DNA of 64,000 bases from Mansonella perstans (lineage: Eukaryota; Nematoda; Chromadorea; Rhabditida; Onchocercidae), in the NCBI GenBank assembly GCA_037074765.1, contig JBAMDO010000574.1, forward strand, positions 733,427-797,426, given 5' to 3'. Positions 37,701 to 52,700 of the stretch are shown here, one piece after another. Each line of letters starts with the position of its first letter. The stretch's first letter is position 1. The position numbers were made by a program, and so were the translations under genes. Below the pieces are notes generated by a model, which saw only the letters and a program-made list of their open reading frames with translations, did not search any database and was not told the DNA's origin.

Positions 37701-40700
37701 TCTTGCGTGAAAATACGCAGCCATTCGTACCAAAGCTAATCGACATCTCCAACGTAGTACTGCCTCACTTCGCAATGGAAATGCATGAAAAGCTGGCGGA
37801 AAACTTGCATGAATTATGGGCAATGCGGAAAATTGAACTTGGCTGGAGTTATGGGGAGGTATAAGTTTTTTTCACACGTTGACAATTGATATTGACAATT
37901 AAATCTATGCGCATATAATGCATATGAATAAACTGCGCTCCTTTCCTTACTAAGAAAGTAAAACTGATCAAAATTGTAAATTTGTTTTAATCTTTCAAGG
38001 AAATTTTTAAAAGTTTAGAAAGATGAGCAATACTCAGTTGACTAATATTGAATATATTAAAGTATTGGTATTGTATAACCTTGTCAGTGCTGCTTTCCCA
38101 AAGGTTACATTGCAGGTAAGGGATGAGAAAACTCGGCAACATCCATGCCTGACATCATTCCAACAATTACCGCCAAACGAGAAAACTTATAATATCAACC
38201 TTGCCATTGATACCATGAAGTAAAATTGTTACCACCTATCTCATTATAGATAATTTTCTGGAAATGAACCGAATTTTATAAAAGTTAGAGAAGAATTAAA
38301 AGAGACAGAATAAAAGTTATTATTGAAAGGAAAGTCATCATCAAAATCGACTATACAAAACCACGCATGTTACTAATATCCTAACATCGAGCCAGTTGTT
38401 TCATTTTCAGAACAGTTGAAGCTTTACGATATCATATGATCTTAGATGAACCTCCAGTTCGCTTACGACCTATGCGTCTTCCTCAGAAGTAAGATTTTTT
38501 TGAAATATTAAGACACATCAAAGGATCATAACAAGTGTTCCAAGTGGTGCAAAATGGAAAAAAATGGAAAATTCCGTTAAATTAGTTAGGATACAATTCT
38601 AAATCACTTGAAATACATTTAAAGTCCGATTTCCTTTATGTGACAATATGATCATGTCGAGAACTGATCATTTAGTTATCAACAAAGCAATGGATTCAAA
38701 CCTCAGCCTTTGGATTCGCATGCTATTGTTCTTGGTGATAATATGTTTCCATTGATTGATGCGTTAGCCAAAAATACCCATAATATTTGGGCACGAGAAA
38801 AAATTCAGCGTGGTTGGACTTTTGGCTTTAATGAGGTAAGTACATTTGCCAAATCCCACTGATTTGACACGGTGATCAAAAACAAATGATACTGTATATT
38901 ATTTATAAAAATTCTCCAGTTGTACAACAGTTCTTAATCTTTCAATTCCACAAAAAGATCTCAATAAATCCATTATTGCGCATGGAAAGAATTTGATTTT
39001 GATGCATATTTGCACTATTTCCCCGAGAATTCTTATTGTTACAGTTTGTAAATACGAACCAAAAGCGAACTCCACATTTGGTACCATACGAAGTGGTTGA
39101 TCAGCGGATTAAAGAAGCCAACAGAGAATCAGCTGCGGAATTTATTAAGACTCTGCAGCTATTCGGAATCTTCTTGGAGTTGCCTGTTTTAGAACATGAT
39201 GAAGGTATGTACTGATTTCATGGCACCTTTAGAAGTAGACAAGTTAGTGTCTATCAAGCAGTGCAAAAGATGGCATGTAGTCAAGCACAGGCAATAATGT
39301 ATGCAATTTCTAATATTTTCCATGAAATTAACACTCAAAAAATTTTGATTTCAATTTTTAAATTCAAATGGTAATTATGGTTTAGATGCGGAAAAAGAAT
39401 TGAAAGCAACAAAGGCATTGTTGCGCACCTACCGTGCTGAAGCACTATATGCGGTTTCTAGCGGCAAATGGTATTTTGAGTTTGAAGTGTTAACATCAGG
39501 ATTTATGAAAGTTGGCTGGATGGATATAAGTTCACAATCAACGGCTGATATTGGAATGGATGATCGATCATATGGATTTGATGGGTTATTTGTTGAAACT
39601 GATCTTTTTTCTTTTTTCTTGTACAATTTCTAATGATGAAAATCTATTAAACTCTAGCTTAACGCTTTTTGATTTCATTTAATTTGACTTTCACTTTTTA
39701 TTTCTTACATCATTCGTATATATTTATTATTCTCAGTTTACTGAAGCTTCAGTTTAGGTATTTGGCTCGTAAATGGCATCAAGGACCTTGTACTTATGGA
39801 AGAGAATGGAAAGTTGGCGATATCGTAGGAGCATTTCTTGATCTTAGCGATCGTACTATATCATTTTCTTTGAATGGCGAACTGATTTTGGTAAAATTCA
39901 AAATGGTTTCAAAAATCTTCTCACAAAAAAAGGCTCACAACAATATTTTATTTAGAATAGTCTTATGTCAACTGCATTAAAGTCAAATTATTCTTCTTCA
40001 CAGACCTTGCAGGATGACGTTATCTTTTTAGTTCTTCCACTACGATTATTCAAAGATCGTATGCATTCTAGGATCCTTCCGGATCAGAAATGGCCTTTGA
40101 CAATGTTCTCGTAACAGATGGTTTCGTGCCAGCAATGACATTTAGTACAGGACAAAAAGCAAAATTAAATTTTGGTCAAGACTCAAATAGCTTGAAATAT
40201 TTCACCACATGTGGTTTGCAGGAAGGATATGAGCCATTTTGTGTGTAAGTTACGCATACGTTTTATTGCTTTCTGCGCTGAGAAAATACCACTTTTTTCC
40301 ACCAGGCCATTTCCTAAAAAGATTTGCAAAATGTAATTTTACAAAATAAATGTGGTTTACATTTACCTAAAAAGATTTACAAATTCTTTGCAATCTAAAC
40401 CAGTCTTTTCCGCCAGAAATCATAGAAAAACGAAAATACTTGTTTTTAAAATTTTTTTTTTTGGTCTTCTTAATTATTTTTTTTTATAGAAACAACTTTC
40501 TTTTATAATTCAGTAATATGTACCGCCAAATGCCAATGTGGTACGCTAAAAGATTACCTCAGTTTGAAGATATCGGATTGAATTCGACAATAGAAGTTTC
40601 GCGAATGCCGGCAACAGCGAACAGTCCTCCGTGTTTGAAGATCACTCAGAAAGAGGTTTCATTAGTTTTTCGAATTCTTCCATCGCTAATATTACTTTGT

Positions 40701-43700
40701 TATTTAAAAATTGAGTTCATTTAACAAATAAAAGAAAAAGAAGGAAAGGTTAAATTGGACAAACTTCAATGGTAATTCTGATAATAATATAAAGATTTTA
40801 ATGCTAATCATATAAGGTTCTTCTTCGCTATTTATGGTAGATTATATATACATATATATTATATGATTCAGTCTATTATATTATTCATTTGATTCAGTCT
40901 TAGATGGCTGAGAGAAGTATGAGTGTTTATTTTGTCCACATTTTTTAAGAAATAAGTTTTTGTTGAGAGCTATCGAAATACAGAACCCTTCGCTCTTGTT
41001 TACATCTTCTAAAGAACTATCTATTTTGGTGATTTGATGATGGACGAAAATGATTGTGTATTCAAATTTTCACTCAGATCTTTCTGAATTCAAAAACAAT
41101 CCACGTTGCACGCAAAGTGGAAGTGATTAGAAGTAGTAAATAAAAAATGTAGTAAATAGTATTTATATTTTCAATATCCTTTAATTTAATTCACAGAGCA
41201 GTAAGAAAGACTTGAAGGAGATAAAGGAATTTAGAAAAGATGAAATAAATCTTTTTTCAAGAATTTTCATGTCAAATGCAAAGGACATCACGAAATAATG
41301 ATTGGATGTAAAATTCAGAGATGATTATGAAAGAAATTATGTTTTCTTGATATAGACTTGCTGCTACAGAATCATGATATTTTCTTCCTATGTGTAAAAG
41401 AAATCCGCTGAAACGCGTAGGAAAAAGAAAATTGGTAACTTGCTGATGGCACAGCTTATTCATAAACAATGATATATACTAACTAAAACAATCATATTTG
41501 GTATCTGAAATGCCCCAACAATAACGGCAAGGGAATGTTTAGATTAATATAGGCGATATGGCTGCTCAGGAGAAAGCTAAAATGGAATATATTCGGTTGT
41601 CTCTACCAGTGAAATGTAATGACAAACTTCAGCCAACTAAGTAAGTTTGTAAAATGTAATATCTAACTAAAATATATGACTAAAGAGAAGCATGTTAAAT
41701 ACGGTTGTGAGGAGAGAACAAATGTATTTGGTTAAATGAATGCAAGAGCTTAGTAGTTTCAGGTAACATACATGTTGATGGGCGAAATTCAATTTAAATA
41801 AAACATTTAATTTAATTTCAGAGATAAAGAATCAATAATGCGTTCTCTACATGAAATTGAAAAGCAGTTGGTAGAGGAAGCACAGGCTGTATCTGCGATC
41901 AGACATCCAATTATTCCCAAAGAATTTAGTGACGATACTAAAGTAAACAAGGTAAGTATTTTTATTATAATACTTGGGTATTTCATACGTCTTCCAGCCT
42001 GCATTTGCACCAAACATACGGTTCGTAGATGACTCCTATCCTTATCATTTGCTCCGTGATTTATTGATATTTATGTCTGGTAGATGCAGGTAAATTACCA
42101 ATCAAGTTTAAGTCAAGGCTAATTTTTTAATGATATTTTCTCAAATTAGCTTACTCAGAAGAAAAATGAACATGCATTTTCATCAAGGTACCTCGACTGT
42201 AGTTGCATTTTTTAGATTGGAAATGACACTGCATGTAAAATTAGGTTTGATTAATATATAGTTTAATTAACAATTGTCAATTTAAATAAAATATGCTTCA
42301 GAAAATAAACTACACTTCGATGTTGTAAGATCGATTTTAAGTTTGCTATGATGCGTACAGTGTAAGTACAATAAAAAAAAATTGCTGTAGTCATTAAGGA
42401 TTAATTGCTATTGCTAAAATCAATTAATTGCTAAAATCTAGAAATCACTTGGCCGATCGTTACTGTCAGCTTTTAAACTCAGTACAGAAGAAGACGAAAG
42501 TTCAGGACGCTCGAAACCAATACCGTTTACTGGTGACCTGCATCTTGCAGAGACATCTACCGCAAGGTTCTGTTTAAAAATTCCTCAAGTTTATAGCATA
42601 TCTTTTCAGCTTTCAAAATTTAATTTGTTATTAAAAGTGAAGAAAAAGAGTAGAAGATTTGTTGGGATCAAACGCTTAGAATGTTCCTAACTTTTACGAA
42701 CTTCGATTTAAATTTAACCAAAAATTTGAAACTAACAGCTAACTTGCACTACTACTTCAGCTTCTGCTCTAATCTAGTTAATGTGATTGAGTGTTAACAT
42801 CTGTCAGAAAATGAATATTGATTTCATCGAAATTTTACCTTCTCAATTCGTGTGTTAATATTAGGTAAGAATAATAACTAATCATCTCCCCATATCGTGC
42901 TTGAAGTTTTGCAATCGATGATCAATAGTATTGATGAAAAAATTGTAATTTAGTGTCGGAAATCAAAGATACAATCTCCAAAATTAGAGAATAACAATTT
43001 TTTTAAACAAATTGCGAGATGTTCTTTTTAATCGAGAGAAAATGATGAAATACTGAAAACGAGAATGCAAAGGGCAATTGATTAAGTATGCATTAAACTG
43101 AAAAATGGCGTAAGAGCCCTGAAGCGTCTTCGAACATTTTTAAGTTTAAATATAAAATCATTCGAAACTTCTTAGAATAAAAGTAAGATCTAAAAACATT
43201 TCTCAATCATTTCCGTACGTCAAATTTAAAAATGAAAGAATCTGAAATTGAAAGTGCTTCTGGTGTACACACTATGGATTAGCTGCGGTCAAATGTCAAT
43301 CAAAATTTTTTCAATAATGGCGTTACTTAGTGGTATTTATTAATCAAACTTGTATGGTAGAAGTTAATGTCCTTGTTTTTTTGAAATTGGGAATATTTAC
43401 CAACGGATTATCCATTCATGTTACCACTTTCAACCCATTATTGGGATGCATGTTGAATTCGAATCACAACAGAAGAATTTGTTCACGACAGGATAGGATG
43501 GTGCCATTGTTTTTATTTCTCAAATCATGTACTTTTCCCAAATTCTATTTTTCATTACTATTTGCTTTATCTCCAAATACTGCTATATTTATAATATGAA
43601 GTATCTTTTTAGAATGTCTGGAAGTATGGTTGAATTATCAAGTACTGACGAAAATCGAGAGGGCAAGCACAAGCGAGGCGGTTTGATGGCGAGATTCCAT

Positions 43701-46700
43701 CAGAGAAAAAAGTAAGATGATGATAATTTCAATTGCAAGCCAATCAACATCTTATCACCTGACCTATCGCATAGATATTGCCTGCTGCATATTAAAATCC
43801 TATTGTTTATAATTGAGTATCGGCCATAAATTTTGCTTGATACCCAATTATATCTCAAGAAAAATATCAGAAGGAAGGGCTGAAAAGATATGTTGCTGTA
43901 TCCACAATATTGTAACCAATTTTAACGGAAGAAACTATCTTACATTTTCCCTTAAATACTCTTTCATTACTGTTTCCCTTGTCTTCAAGTGCAAGTTGGC
44001 ATGCAACATGTAAACCGTGCAGTAAATTAACACTATCTTAATTTTGCATGATGCATTTAATGAGTGAAATTAAAATTTCCAGAGAGGGGATGCCTAGCGA
44101 AAATAAGCGCACCACGGGCTCATTGGTAGATGGACATATTGCTAATGCAGATGCCATTTCTTCGGAAAGTATACCGCCCTCCACTCCAAAAGATTACCAA
44201 GGTGAAAGATTACCAAAAGATTATCATTGATTGCGAATCTACAATTAAAAATTTTTGTATTAAACTTAAAAATGCTTTACTTACGAAGATAGCAGTAATG
44301 TTGAATCTTGTTGGTAAAATATATTTTAAAAACATTTTCTCAACAATAGCTTGGTTATTTCTTAATTTGATGCAGTTCCCAAAAAAATTATGAGAATAAG
44401 TTTGAATGTTTTCAAATACTGAATTTATTATCTAATTTTATTTAAGATATGCCTCGATCAGGTCCTGGACGATCTTCCCGACGGTTTATAGGATCAAGCA
44501 AAGCGAAAAAAAAGATTGAAAGATTGTTGGAGCAGCAGAGACCATCGGTTGTACCTTTGGAACAAAGCACTGCTGCAGAAGTTAACGTGCCAAGCAGTGA
44601 TGTGCGACCTATGATTGAACTCAGTGACAAGGTTAATTTTTTCCTCGATGAGAAATATTAACGGAATAGCAATAGTAACGACATATATAAATGTATAGAT
44701 GCCGCGGTATGCTAGAATATTTGTTCCACAGAGAGAATGCTTCTCATATTACCTTATTCAGATCGATGAATTCTATTATGCAGTTCGAATTTTCCCGGGA
44801 CAGGATCCTGCAAATGTTTGGATTGGCTGGGTAACACCAAAGTTCCACTTCTATGCTGAGCGTCTTATTACTGGAGAGGCTGTCCGTCGTTGCAAATTTC
44901 AAGAAACGAATAAAAATGTTAATGAAGGTGAAAGGTAACTTTTTTGAAGATTTCGAAAGAGGTACTGCAGAGGAAGAAAAAGCCTGTAAATGATTAATGT
45001 TTTAGTCTTTAGATCTCTTATTATTATAGAGTTTCTTCAAACACTTTGAATTACACTCAAGTTCAAAAAATTCTCCTGAAATTTAATTGTTGATAACTTC
45101 CTTGAAGTGAGGCTTATTACCTAATACGTGTAGTTCTTAATACTTTCAGATCAGTCATTTTAAACACTCTTTTATTATCTATGAATATCACTATAACTCA
45201 GAAGCAAGCATTTTAAATCAGTTAACAAAATAATTTTGCAGCTTAGAATATCGGAACTGCTATGTGGTGAATGCCGCCGAGTTGCTTCAATCGGTGCCAG
45301 ATCCAGGAAATACAAAAGTATCTGGCCTGTTGATCGGTTGTATCATCGACACATCTATTGGAGAGTTATCATTCCAGGCATCACAACAAGACACCGGTTT
45401 TCGATTTAAGGTAAATTTTTAATTTACGATAGTTTTTGAATGTAAAATTCTGCGAAATTTTAAATATTGCAATGTAAACCAAACACTAAACGATTGGAAT
45501 ACTAAGGACTAAGGTTATATAATCTAAACAATTTATTTTCATATTATAGCTCGAACCTGGTGCTATTTTATATCCTGCTGCATTTGTAGCGCCAACAACT
45601 GCAGAAATTTTGCAATTTGAACTTGGTCGAATAAAGGTGTGTCTTTTCTTATGAGATCAACAATGCTTCGTTAACAATGATTCATGCGAAAAAAATTTCC
45701 TGAATTGCTTTCTTGAAGTTGAACAAATTGCGGAAAGCTTGCAATAAAAAATTTTTTGTGGTAATTTGTAAGGAAATTTATTGAGGAAATATCAGCAGTA
45801 CAGACAACTTTTCTTTCATGATACTTTCTTCACTTTTTGAATTGTGATAATTATTAGTTTGTAAGAATTGTAATTTCTTCACTATCCCTGAGAACTTAAT
45901 AAAATATTTAAAACAGAATATTATGTGCATTTTCTTTTCAGTATACTTTCCCGTTATCTTCGGCAATGTTCAAATCGTCACACAAAAGTTTGCTACCATT
46001 CTGTCCACCACGATTAACGGTTGAGAAATTAAATCCAGTTTACTGGGCTCGAACACCTAATGAATGTTTACGTACAACGGCTCTTAAACTTTCTGATTCC
46101 AGAGGTAATGTTGAGATAATTTTTGAGTGGGGAGAAATCTTGATTTTAATTGTTATTTCCTAGTGTAATCTTTAAATGTAATTAAGAAAACAGAAGAATT
46201 TGAGCCTGTAGTTGGAAAAGTGAAATTTTATGATTGCAACTGCAGCGAAGAATATTTTTTATTTTGTAGTTACTGACAGGTAATGGATGTTTTGTTCTAT
46301 AATTGATTCAACTATGCAGTGCTGTGAAGCAGAAAAAGAAAATGAAAAAAAAATTTTTTTTTGAAAATCAAGATCTGCGTATCAAAAAATGGTGTCAGTA
46401 ATCTTCGAAATTTAATCCAATTATTCAAAGATATGAAGCTTTTAAAATTCAACTTATAATTTTGCGTGCTAAAACGTTATATTTAGGCTGGTCTGTTCTC
46501 TGTGACGATCCTGTGCGCATAATGTCCATTTATGTACCCGAAAAGGACACCAGTTATGATATTCTAGAAATGATTGAGCATAATGATTTCTTGACATTTC
46601 ATCGACAAACTCTGAACCTGTATTGTAAGCTAGCAGCGCATGGAAACCAGAAAGTAGCACACATTTTATGCTCACATGTTGACGAAGATCAGATTATGTA

Positions 46701-49700
46701 TGCTGTGAAGAGTCACTGTAAATATTGAACTATTTTTAAATACAAACAAGTCAAAATTCGTAAATTTCGAAAGTAAATTTCTCTCTCACTGTTTCATGCT
46801 ATGAATTCGCCAGTTCTTCTGAATTTTTTTATAACAATAACAATAGCGCAAGCCGCAAAAATTTCATTTTCGAAAATTTCTTTTAGATCTTTCGGGACCT
46901 CTTCGACAAGGATTCCATGACTTTCTAATAGCCGTTCACCTACAGACATACGTTGATGCACGACGATCCACTGCACGTGAATACGTTATTCCATTGAAGC
47001 AAAATCAGGAAATTAAAAATGTTTTCTATCCAGAGAATGAGGACCGTTTCCCGCAAATTCTTGGACCGACAATCTCCATACGACCAGTAATGGTATGCAG
47101 TGAAGTGCGCAATGAGTAAGTCGTACCTAATTAATACTATCAAATTTCTTGTTATAAAGGAAGGTTCAAGAATCCTGTTAGATCCTCTAGAAATATGAGT
47201 AGCGACTTCAAGACAAAGCGATACATTCCTTTAAACTGAAAGAAAAACAAGGCGATACTTCTGTTGTACTAGTGAGTAAGTAGATTGAAAAAAAATAGTT
47301 AAAAGAATGAGCTCTGGTTTGTCTGGTATGCGCAATAGCACAAGAGACGGTTACATTAAATCAGCAAAAGTTAGAGTTTTGAAATGATTAATAGAATTTG
47401 AAACTGGTGTCTCTTTGAGATGGTTCTTCCGGTAAAGTTAATAATTGCTTTTCATAAGAAATGAATAATAATAGATCTTTATTCTGAAATTAAAGAGATG
47501 ATGGAGATTTAATGTTTTTTTAAAGTAGTTTTAAAAGTCTGTGTCAATTGGATTTGCATTAACGATACACTTTCACGTAGTACTTTCATGCAAATATCTT
47601 TTCAGTTTTCATTAGTATTTCATGTAATGGGAGATTTCAACACCGACGAAGCATCTCAGACTTCTTTAATCTAATGAATCCGTTAATTGTCTTTATTTAA
47701 TTCAATGAATTCAAATTAACATAAATTCCTCCTCAATTTTAGTTTCGGAATGGAAACGGAATCAAAGCTTCTGCCGCCTGCATTCAATTTCGCTGCATTG
47801 AAGACTCATGTTATGTCATCGTTGAGTGGCGCAATCCAACATGCTGTCATCAGTTGTCGTGATTTGATCGGTGGAAATTGTTTAAATCATTTTGAGTAAG
47901 CTTCGGGAATGTTGAACTTTCATGAAAAAGGAATAATATGCTGAGAAAAGGCAGTAGAATGTCAGATAGGTTGATTCTAAAGAGAGGAAAATTTTCTTCG
48001 CTTGATTTCTTTGCTTGAGAAGGAATGAGATGCGAGCAGAATAAAGTACTCTAAATGAGATTTAAACGAAAATAAATATTTTAATATTACAGACCGCTTT
48101 TCAAGTTGTTTAATTCGCTCTTAGTAATTGGAATGTTTGATGACGATGACCTAAAAAATGTCATGAAATTAATTCATCCTTCTGTTTTTGATGAAAATTA
48201 TGTGCCAGGTTTGAATTTAAATAAGTAAACAGGTAAAAAATGTAAGGTTGAGAGAAAATAAGCATGGCGTATTTTTTGCTGACTTAATCAAATATTCATA
48301 ATCGGAGATTTTACGAAAATATTGAGATTCGTATTTTTCCAGATTAAATTCTCATTATTTAAATTCAAGAGGAAGAAGTTTAACTCCTTAATGAAGTAAG
48401 TAAAGATATTGTCGAGACCAGGGAATCAATATGTAGTAATCTGATGAATTTTTTCAAACTTTTGTTTTTCTTCGGTCTAAGCGATAGCTCTATTTTCCTT
48501 TTATTCAGGTTTGAAACAAAAAGATTTGACAGAGATTGAGTTGGTGGAGCCAGTAAAAATTCAACTTACAAACATTCTCGAGAATATTTGTGATATTCAG
48601 CTGAGACATCGAGTTGAATCTTTGGTTTCATTTGCTGCCGGATTTGTGAATGATTTACAGCAAGATCAGTTTTCCAGGTTCCAGGTTTTATCACGAAAAT
48701 TTAGAAATTTATAATTTTTAGGAGTTACTACTTTTAAAAAAATTGTGTAATCTCTTATAAGCTGAATGAATTTTCTGAATTTACAATTGCTTTAAAGATA
48801 TATATCGATCAAGCAGACAGATATGTCACCAGCTGAAGCAGCTAGACGTACCAAAGAATTTCGATGCCCACCACGAGAACAGGTGTTTATGTGTGCTTTA
48901 AAAACAGTATCACTTCTTAAAAAAACTAGTATTTTGAAGTGGGATTCTTTTAAAGCTTGCAAAGTTGCAATGCATCACTTTTAAATCTTATCAATTTTTC
49001 AAGAATTCTTTGAACACTTTCCAGCAATAATTTTCTGTATTACTACTTATTTCTCGAATAGATGTTCCGATTGATAAAATGCAAGGTGACACCAGATGAT
49101 AGTGTGGGAATAATGTTGGATGATGAAACGGAATATGACCAATGTCCCATGGATGAAGCATTACAGCAACAATTGAGGTTTGTACAATTTATAGAAGTTA
49201 TTCTTAGACTGTAAAATCATGGTTATCTTTTTGAAAAAGTGCTTTGGATAGTTTCAAGGTTGAAACATCCATGCATTCCATGATGCATTACAAGCATTTT
49301 TTGCAATGATCCAAACTTAAAGAATGATCAAGAATGAATTTTTTAATTAGTTTCGTCTTTGGAAGAATCAGTTTCCTAGTCGATACTTTATAGCGTTATT
49401 CCATTTTAGAGAATTTTGTTCACTGTTGATGGGAAAAGTAGGGTGCGCAAAGAATGAAAAGAGTAATGAGCTCTCGGAGTTGATACTGGAAGAAGCTAAT
49501 TCATGGGTGGATAACTTGGCGCAGCTTGTTATTCGAGTACCACCACTATTGACTGGTGAAGATAAAAACATGAATTATAATGGAACAGAAAATTTCAGGT
49601 TTGAAAGTTTTAAATTTTCAGTTGTAACTTTGATATCATTTACGCCTGAGTTTGCTCATGATGACAATTGTACCTACACTTTAATCATTTAACTGACAAA

Positions 49701-52700
49701 TTTAGACATATGATTTGCACAATGTTGAAGTCTTGGGCAACGTCATCAGTAATAGAAAGTAACGAGTTGATCCGAAAAATGTTCAGTCTTCTTTTGCGCC
49801 AGTATACTGGTGTTGCTGAGGTGAGCGCCAATTGTTGTTTCATGATTTTAGTTTACTCAAACAAATTTTTTATAGTTTATTTCTATAATTTGTTTAAAAT
49901 TAAGTAAAATGAAAGAGACAAAAACAATAAAAATAATAAGTTTTCGACTTCATTAAGAGTAGAAACCAGGTATCTATCCGTATGTATTTTGACAAAATCT
50001 TTCTAAATTTGCAAATCCTTAGATTGAATCGATGATGATCATTTACCTTTTTGTAATCATTATGCTCGATTGCTCAAAAATGAATAAATATAATGAAATA
50101 GGCTTAGTTTTTCTTCCTTCACTCTCCCCAGAACACATATTTCACATTAATAAATGCACATGATGTTAATTTAAACTTCACCGGGAATTAATCACTGATA
50201 ATTTCAGATGATGAAGGCTTTGTCGCAAACATATGTGTTGCACGAGCGTAATATAGAGGATGTACAAGATTTTATTGAAAATTTGGTGCAAGTTCGTGAG
50301 CTATTGAATGTACAATTTGAAAATGCTGAAGAAGCAATCTTAAAAAAGTGCTTATGGTAAGACCGAATGATTTCTCGATTTCTTGTAGATTTTCTTAGTT
50401 CTCAAATTGTCGATTAATTTAAATGCTTAGTATTCGATGCGAAATAAAATTATTGGGAATATTAATATAAGAGGGTTTAAGCCAAGCAAGAATTTAGGGT
50501 CGCTTATAAAATTACTACTTTAGCTATTTGAACCAAATTGTTGCTGTCATTTTTCTGGTAATTGGGATCTGCAGGAATTCCCTAACATTTTTATTCCAGG
50601 AAACTAATGAACAACCGCATTTTTTTCCAACATCCCGATCTGATGCGTCTTCTAACAGTACATGAGAATGTGATGTCCATTATGATGAACGTACTAACAG
50701 CACAGCAAGGAGCTGCAGATCATAGCGAGCATGCAGAATATGCCGAAAATATCGAAGAAATTGCAAATTCACAGGAATCTAAGGTAAGGAATTTGGTTTA
50801 ATGGCAATAGCATTAATTTAAAGCGATTCAGATAAAAGTGATCTGAATGAAAGATAAAGGAACTAGAGACAGAATTAGTGAAACTTCTGAGCTAATGTTT
50901 TTGAATGCCGAAAATCTGAGTCTTGACACGATAGATTCACGATGTTTGAAACATCACTAAAATCTTGACTGACAATTTTCTGTACTTGAAAGCAACCTCG
51001 GATTATTTATCAGAGCTTTACATTTGTTGCTATCTGAATTGTAATCGCAACATTTAAAAGATATTATCATGTTAATGCATTGTTCACAAATGCATTCTTA
51101 CAAGAATATATAAATTAGTTTTAGTCTCTTAATTTCAGGATTCGTCCGAAATGGTTGTTGCATGTTCACGTTTCTTATGTTATTTCTGTCGAACCTCTCG
51201 TCACAATCAAAGAGCCTTGTTCGAGCATTTATCGTTTTTACTGGACAATGCATCTATGCTTCTCGCAAGGCCTAGTTTGCGAGGTGATTAAGTCTATTCA
51301 TTTTTAATATTTATCTGTCTTTGTTCAATCAATAATTTTCCCATTCAGTATCATGAATTTTCCAAATTCCATAGAAGAAAATTCTTATTTTCCGCAAAAC
51401 CATAGGTTCGGTGCCACTCGATATTGCATATTCGAGTTTCATGGACAACAATGAATTAGCTTTAGCTTTGAAAGAGGAAGAACTCGATAAAGTCACAGTA
51501 TATCTTAGCAGATGTGGATTACAGGTGAGGAGGATTTATAATTCAAATAAATTTCATTTCAAAAGCTTATTTCAAGGCGTTTATCTTTCTGCTTTTTAGT
51601 TAAGGCAATGGAGTTTGCATGACGCTATTGAACTACCCAATTTTTGATCCTGATAAAAAATGCCATTGAATAGTATTCTTCAAATGTGTACTTTGTTACT
51701 TTTCAGCCAAATTTAGAACTGATCGCTAAAGGTTATCCAGATATTGGTTGGGATCCAGTGGGAGGTGAGCGATACATCGATTTATTACGATTCTGCGTTT
51801 GGATTAACGGTGAAAGCGTTGAAGAGAACGCGAATTTAGTGATACGTTTGCTGATTCGTCGACCTGAGTGTCTTGGTGTTGCGCTAAAAGGTGAAGGGCA
51901 AGGATTGTTCTCGGCATTTAAGGTAACTTGCAGATTTTCGAACCAACACAAATTTTCATTAAAATATTTGTTGATAAAAGTAACACATTAGAAGAACAAA
52001 TTAATGAACATTGCAAAAAGTTCTCGTAAAATTTACATAAAAATATGCGCAGTTGATAATTTTAATCGAATTCACAACTCTGAGGGTTATATCACTTTTT
52101 TTCAATTGTTCTGGAAGTGAGGGAAAAAACGTATGATTTCTGTGAATTATTTGAAGCTGAAGGTATTTGATAATATGCGTTTGAAAAGTTAATTTATGTT
52201 TTTGTAAACAAAAGGCAATCCTTTTGCAGGAAGCAATCGCACTTTCAGAGGACATCCGAGCGTTGAAAGAGAATAAAAATCATGCTATCATTCACACTGA
52301 GCTGCTAAGAGAACAACCGTAGCTGCTTTTTAATTTTCTTTGAAATTATATATTTCAAATTTTTTTTTTTCATAGCAGAGAATTGAACTTTGGGATTGCA
52401 AATAAGTATGAAAATGATTTCAGTCGCGCCATTCAAAACATTTTTACCGTTCATTTTTCTTCAGTTATCCAAGCGAACAGACAGAAGGTGAAGATTATAT
52501 TGACCTCGGAGCTGCAACGCTTGATTTCTATTCTTCACTCGTTGATTTGCTGGCTAAATGTGCTCCCGATAAAATTAACATACAGGTAATCATGAATTTG
52601 TGTTTTTATCAGTTCATAGAATTCATTTAACACAATTCGAATAAAAATTTTTTAGGCTGGAAAAGGAGATTGTATGCGAGCCCGCTCTATATTGCGCTCG

